Shown: in pieces, positions 5,688-7,536 of the stretch
How positions within the stretch are numbered: the stretch's first letter is position 1
Layout of the letters: each line of letters begins with the position of its first letter
DNA from: Fidelibacterota bacterium
Lineage (GTDB): Bacteria; Fidelibacterota; UBA2242; JAFGTP01
Direction of reading: 5' to 3'
DNA: 7,536 bases
Assembly (NCBI GenBank): GCA_029939785.1
Contig: JAOZSG010000163.1
Location: 1 to 7,536 of the forward strand
Program-made: the position numbers and the translations under genes
The notes under the pieces: model-generated
Told to the model about the DNA's origin: nothing
What the model saw: the letters and a program-made list of their open reading frames with translations, nothing else
Database searches by the model: none

Positions 5688-6934
5688 TTACGTCTCATAA
5701 TTATAGATTGAATTCTATTGTTTTCAATTTTGTCAACGGTAAACTGAAGATTTTGATATTTTATTGTTGCTTTATTTTTTGGAATTTCGCCAAATAGTGA
5801 AAAAACAAAACCTCCTAAAGATTCCATACCTTCTACAGATAGGTTTGTTGAGAATTGAGCATTAAATTCTTCTAAATTCATGGAAGCATCGATTTTATAA
5901 ATATTTTCACCAACCTTTTTAAACTGAGATTCTTCAATTTCAAATTCATCATAAATCTCACCAAAAATATTCTCGAGCAAATCTTCAATTGTTACCAAAC
6001 CGGTAACACCTCCATATTCATCAAGTGTAATTGCAACAGAAAGACGCTCTTTTTTAAACTTTGCAAATAAAATATCGGCTCTTTTATTTTCAGGGACAAA
6101 ATAGGGCTTACGTATAATTCTAGATAATGTTTCACTAGAATTTTCTATCTCTTTTTTTGTAAGTCCTATAAGATCTGTGGCAAATAAAATTCCAATAATA
6201 TTATCTTGATTTTCTCTATAAATCGGTACAGATGAATAATGCCCTTGCTTAATTTCTAAAATCATTGATTTCAAATCCATAGACTCCGGCAAACAAAAAA
6301 GTGTAGAGCGTGGAGTAAATATTTCTGACAATTGAGTATCTCCAAAATTAAAAATTTTATGGATAATCTCTTTTTCAGATAAATCAAGTTCTCCTTCTTT
6401 TTCACTTTCATTTACAATTGCTTTTACAACATCTTCTGTCAAAATATTTATTTTCCTGGATTTTTTTCTAATAATTAGATTTACAATTCCATCAGCAATA
6501 TGTTTAATAACCCAACGTAAAGGAGTTATGATTTTTCCAAAAAGAACCAAAGGTTTTGCAATAATAGATGAAAGGACTATATTATTATTTATTGCAATTG
6601 TTTTGGGAGTGATTTCACCAAAAAGCAATAAAATAGGGAGAGCAACTAAAATATTAATCCATAGCGATTCTTTATGAAAAATCATAATAATAATACCGGC
6701 AGTAACTGAAGATATGGCAATATTTACAAACTCATTTCCAAGTAAAATTGTGATGAGTAAAGTTCTTGGTTTTTCTAATAGTTCTGAAACTAATTTTCCT
6801 TTAGTTGGGTTTTTTTTTGATAAATTCTTTTTTTGAATATCAGATAAAGAAAACAACGCTGTTTCAGATGATGAGAAAAAGGCCGAAAATAAAATTAAAA
6901 TTGTTAGTAAAATTATATAAAAAGTCAATATCAT
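5684..6934 (-). CDS. CNNM/DUF21-CBS-CorC_HlyC membrane protein (hemolysin C/CorC family), first of a tandem pair
   Basis: 416 residues, same architecture as its downstream neighbour but clearly diverged. The membrane domain (about 1-155) has FSAFFSSSETALFSLS (16-31), GNEFVNIAISS (66-76) and FGEITPKTIA (105-114). A linker with SEKEGELDLSEKEIIHKIF (177-195) precedes the CBS pair (about 200-325), which contains the canonical FTPRS (206-210), VPIYRENQDNIIGIL (236-250) and LDEYGGVTGLVTIEDLLENIFGE (304-326). The CorC_HlyC domain is about 335-416. It is likely a divalent cation transporter or regulator of the inner membrane; the substrate is not readable. The ATG at 6934 opens directly into the first membrane helix, as expected for the family, but lacks a clear Shine-Dalgarno site (only AAGA about 3 nt upstream). 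No convincing promoter was found in the 244 bp upstream. Confidence 0.95.
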   Translation of the reverse strand: MILTFYIILLTILILFSAFFSSSETALFSLSDIQKKNLSKKNPTKGKLVSELLEKPRTLLITILLGNEFVNIAISSVTAGIIIMIFHKESLWINILVALPILLLFGEITPKTIAINNNIVLSSIIAKPLVLFGKIITPLRWVIKHIADGIVNLIIRKKSRKINILTEDVVKAIVNESEKEGELDLSEKEIIHKIFNFGDTQLSEIFTPRSTLFCLPESMDLKSMILEIKQGHYSSVPIYRENQDNIIGILFATDLIGLTKKEIENSSETLSRIIRKPYFVPENKRADILFAKFKKERLSVAITLDEYGGVTGLVTIEDLLENIFGEIYDEFEIEESQFKKVGENIYKIDASMNLEEFNAQFSTNLSVEGMESLGGFVFSLFGEIPKNKATIKYQNLQFTVDKIENNRIQSIIMRRK

Positions 6935-7039
6935 GTTCTTAATAGTTATCAGTTTATGTTTTTATTTTTTAACAAGATCATAAATTACACAATATTTTAT
7001 AATAATAAAAATAAAGTTAATAAATATGATTCTAACTAT

Positions 7040-7069
7040 TTGCTTTTTAGTCTGTAATCTTACTATATT
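7040..7069 (+). promoter_or_regulatory. Weak candidate promoter for the pyruvate oxidoreductase gene
   Basis: TTGCTT (7040-7045) and TATATT (7064-7069) are 18 nt apart, with 3 of 6 and 5 of 6 matches to the sigma70 consensus. The leader would be about 100 nt. The whole divergent gap 6935-7178 is so AT-rich that several TATAAT-like words occur, for example TATAGA at 7136-7141, so the choice is uncertain. I see no other structure in the gap. Confidence 0.25.
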
Positions 7070-7164
7070 TAAAAGCTAAAAATTTTGAAAACAAGAAAAT
7101 AAAACAGACACTATATATTCTTCATTTCAAAAAATTATAGAATTATTTACATAAACCCGATTAA

Positions 7165-7170
7165 AAGGAG
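7165..7170 (+). promoter_or_regulatory. Ribosome binding site of the pyruvate oxidoreductase gene
   Basis: AAGGAG stands 8 nt before the ATG at 7179. It fixes this start over the in-frame ATGs at 7191 and 7200. Confidence 0.85.
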
Positions 7171-7178
7171 ATTAAACT

Positions 7179-7536
7179 ATGGCAAAAAAAATGCAAAGTA
7201 TGGATGGAAATACTGCTGCTGCTCATGTAGCATATGCATTTAGTGAAGTCGCTGCAATTTTCCCAATAACCCCATCTTCACCAATGGGTGAAAAAGCAGA
7301 TGCTTGGGCTGCTACCGGCCTAAAAAATATCTATGGCGAAGTTGTAGATGTAGTTGAAATGCAATCAGAAGCCGGTGCTGCCGGAACTGTTCACGGAACT
7401 CTATCTGGTGGAGCATTGACTACTACTTTTACTGCATCTCAAGGATTGATGTTAATGTTACCAAACATGCACAAAATTGCCGGTGAAATGTTACCAACAG
7501 TTTTTCATGTTTCTGCACGTTCATTAGCTGCACAGG
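7179..7536 (+). CDS. nifJ: Pyruvate:ferredoxin (flavodoxin) oxidoreductase, N-terminal 119 residues, continues past window
   Basis: The enzyme oxidises pyruvate with coenzyme A to acetyl-CoA and CO2, passing electrons to ferredoxin or flavodoxin; it is the central oxygen-sensitive pyruvate step in many anaerobes. The visible part is the start of domain I (pyruvate/thiamine-diphosphate binding): MDGNTAAAHVAYAFSEVAAI (8-27), FPITPSSPMGE (28-38), VEMQSEAGAAGTVHGTLSGG (59-78) and TASQGLMLMLPNMHKIAGE (85-103), then HVSARSLAAQ at the edge. Thr31, Glu64 and Arg114 fall at the same numbers as the active-site residues of the Desulfovibrio africanus enzyme. This suggests the full-length single-chain type of about 1,180-1,200 residues, although the rest is outside the window. 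It is transcribed divergently from the CNNM pair. Its presence alongside an acetate-type symporter fits a pyruvate/acetate-centred anaerobic metabolism. Confidence 0.96.
   Translation, partial: MAKKMQSMDGNTAAAHVAYAFSEVAAIFPITPSSPMGEKADAWAATGLKNIYGEVVDVVEMQSEAGAAGTVHGTLSGGALTTTFTASQGLMLMLPNMHKIAGEMLPTVFHVSARSLAAQ

Noticed and set aside
5461..5700. 79-codon plus-strand open frame antisense to the start of the second CNNM gene
   Set aside because: It is antisense to the conserved DUF21 segment; its hydrophobic look mirrors the membrane helices on the coding strand.
1..7536. CRISPR array, tRNA/rRNA genes, insertion sequence with transposase, or phage genes
   Set aside because: No regularly spaced direct repeats, cloverleaf-like or rRNA segments, transposase motifs or phage structural motifs were seen on either strand.

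Overview
This is an AT-rich window (about 30 % G+C by eye) from a bacterium that, on gene content, looks like an anaerobe living on pyruvate and short organic acids. It encodes the start of a pyruvate:ferredoxin oxidoreductase and a sodium:acetate-type symporter with its small DUF485 partner. Two genes have clear AAGGAG ribosome binding sites. The GAGCCTGTCGAA repeat at 958-1068 is a type I associate with Bacteroidota/Cloacimonadota-like genomes and uncultured anaerobes. The strong Shine-Dalgarno sites argue somewhat against typical Bacteroidota. A Cloacimonadota-like candidate phylum is my weak guess.

Layout, left to right. (1) 1-2035, minus strand: a two-gene accessory unit. The promoter-proximal gene (1085-2035) encodes a 316-residue protein of no recognised family whose N-terminal third resembles a divergent DHH phosphoesterase. 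It is followed by a beta-class DNA methyltransferase (939 down to the left edge, C-terminus missing). The two are separated by a 145-nt gap filled by an imperfect inverted repeat bounded by 15/16 direct repeats, which looks like a small mobile palindromic element inserted exactly at the old stop/start junction. (2) 2036-2222: a divergent intergenic region with a good sigma70-type promoter for the plus strand, and a long leader holding an 11-bp palindrome. (3) 2223-4408, plus strand: DUF485 protein and symporter, overlapping by 4 nt and ending in a strong intrinsic terminator at 4432-4464. (4) 6934-4449, minus strand: two paralogous CNNM/CBS/CorC_HlyC membrane proteins overlapping by 4 nt. The second ends inside the stem of the shared terminator. 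(5) 6935-7178: a divergent intergenic region, very AT-rich, with a weak candidate promoter. (6) 7179 to the right edge, plus strand: N-terminal 119 residues of pyruvate:ferredoxin oxidoreductase.

How they fit together: the symporter pair and the oxidoreductase fit uptake or exchange of acetate/pyruvate-type monocarboxylates and pyruvate oxidation to acetyl-CoA. The CNNM proteins are probably cation (Mg2+) transport or membrane-maintenance proteins. These are ordinary housekeeping genes. The left end is the only accessory-looking part: the DHH-like protein plus methyltransferase pair is the best candidate for something undescribed, possibly a modification-linked defence or restriction unit. 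That function is inference only.
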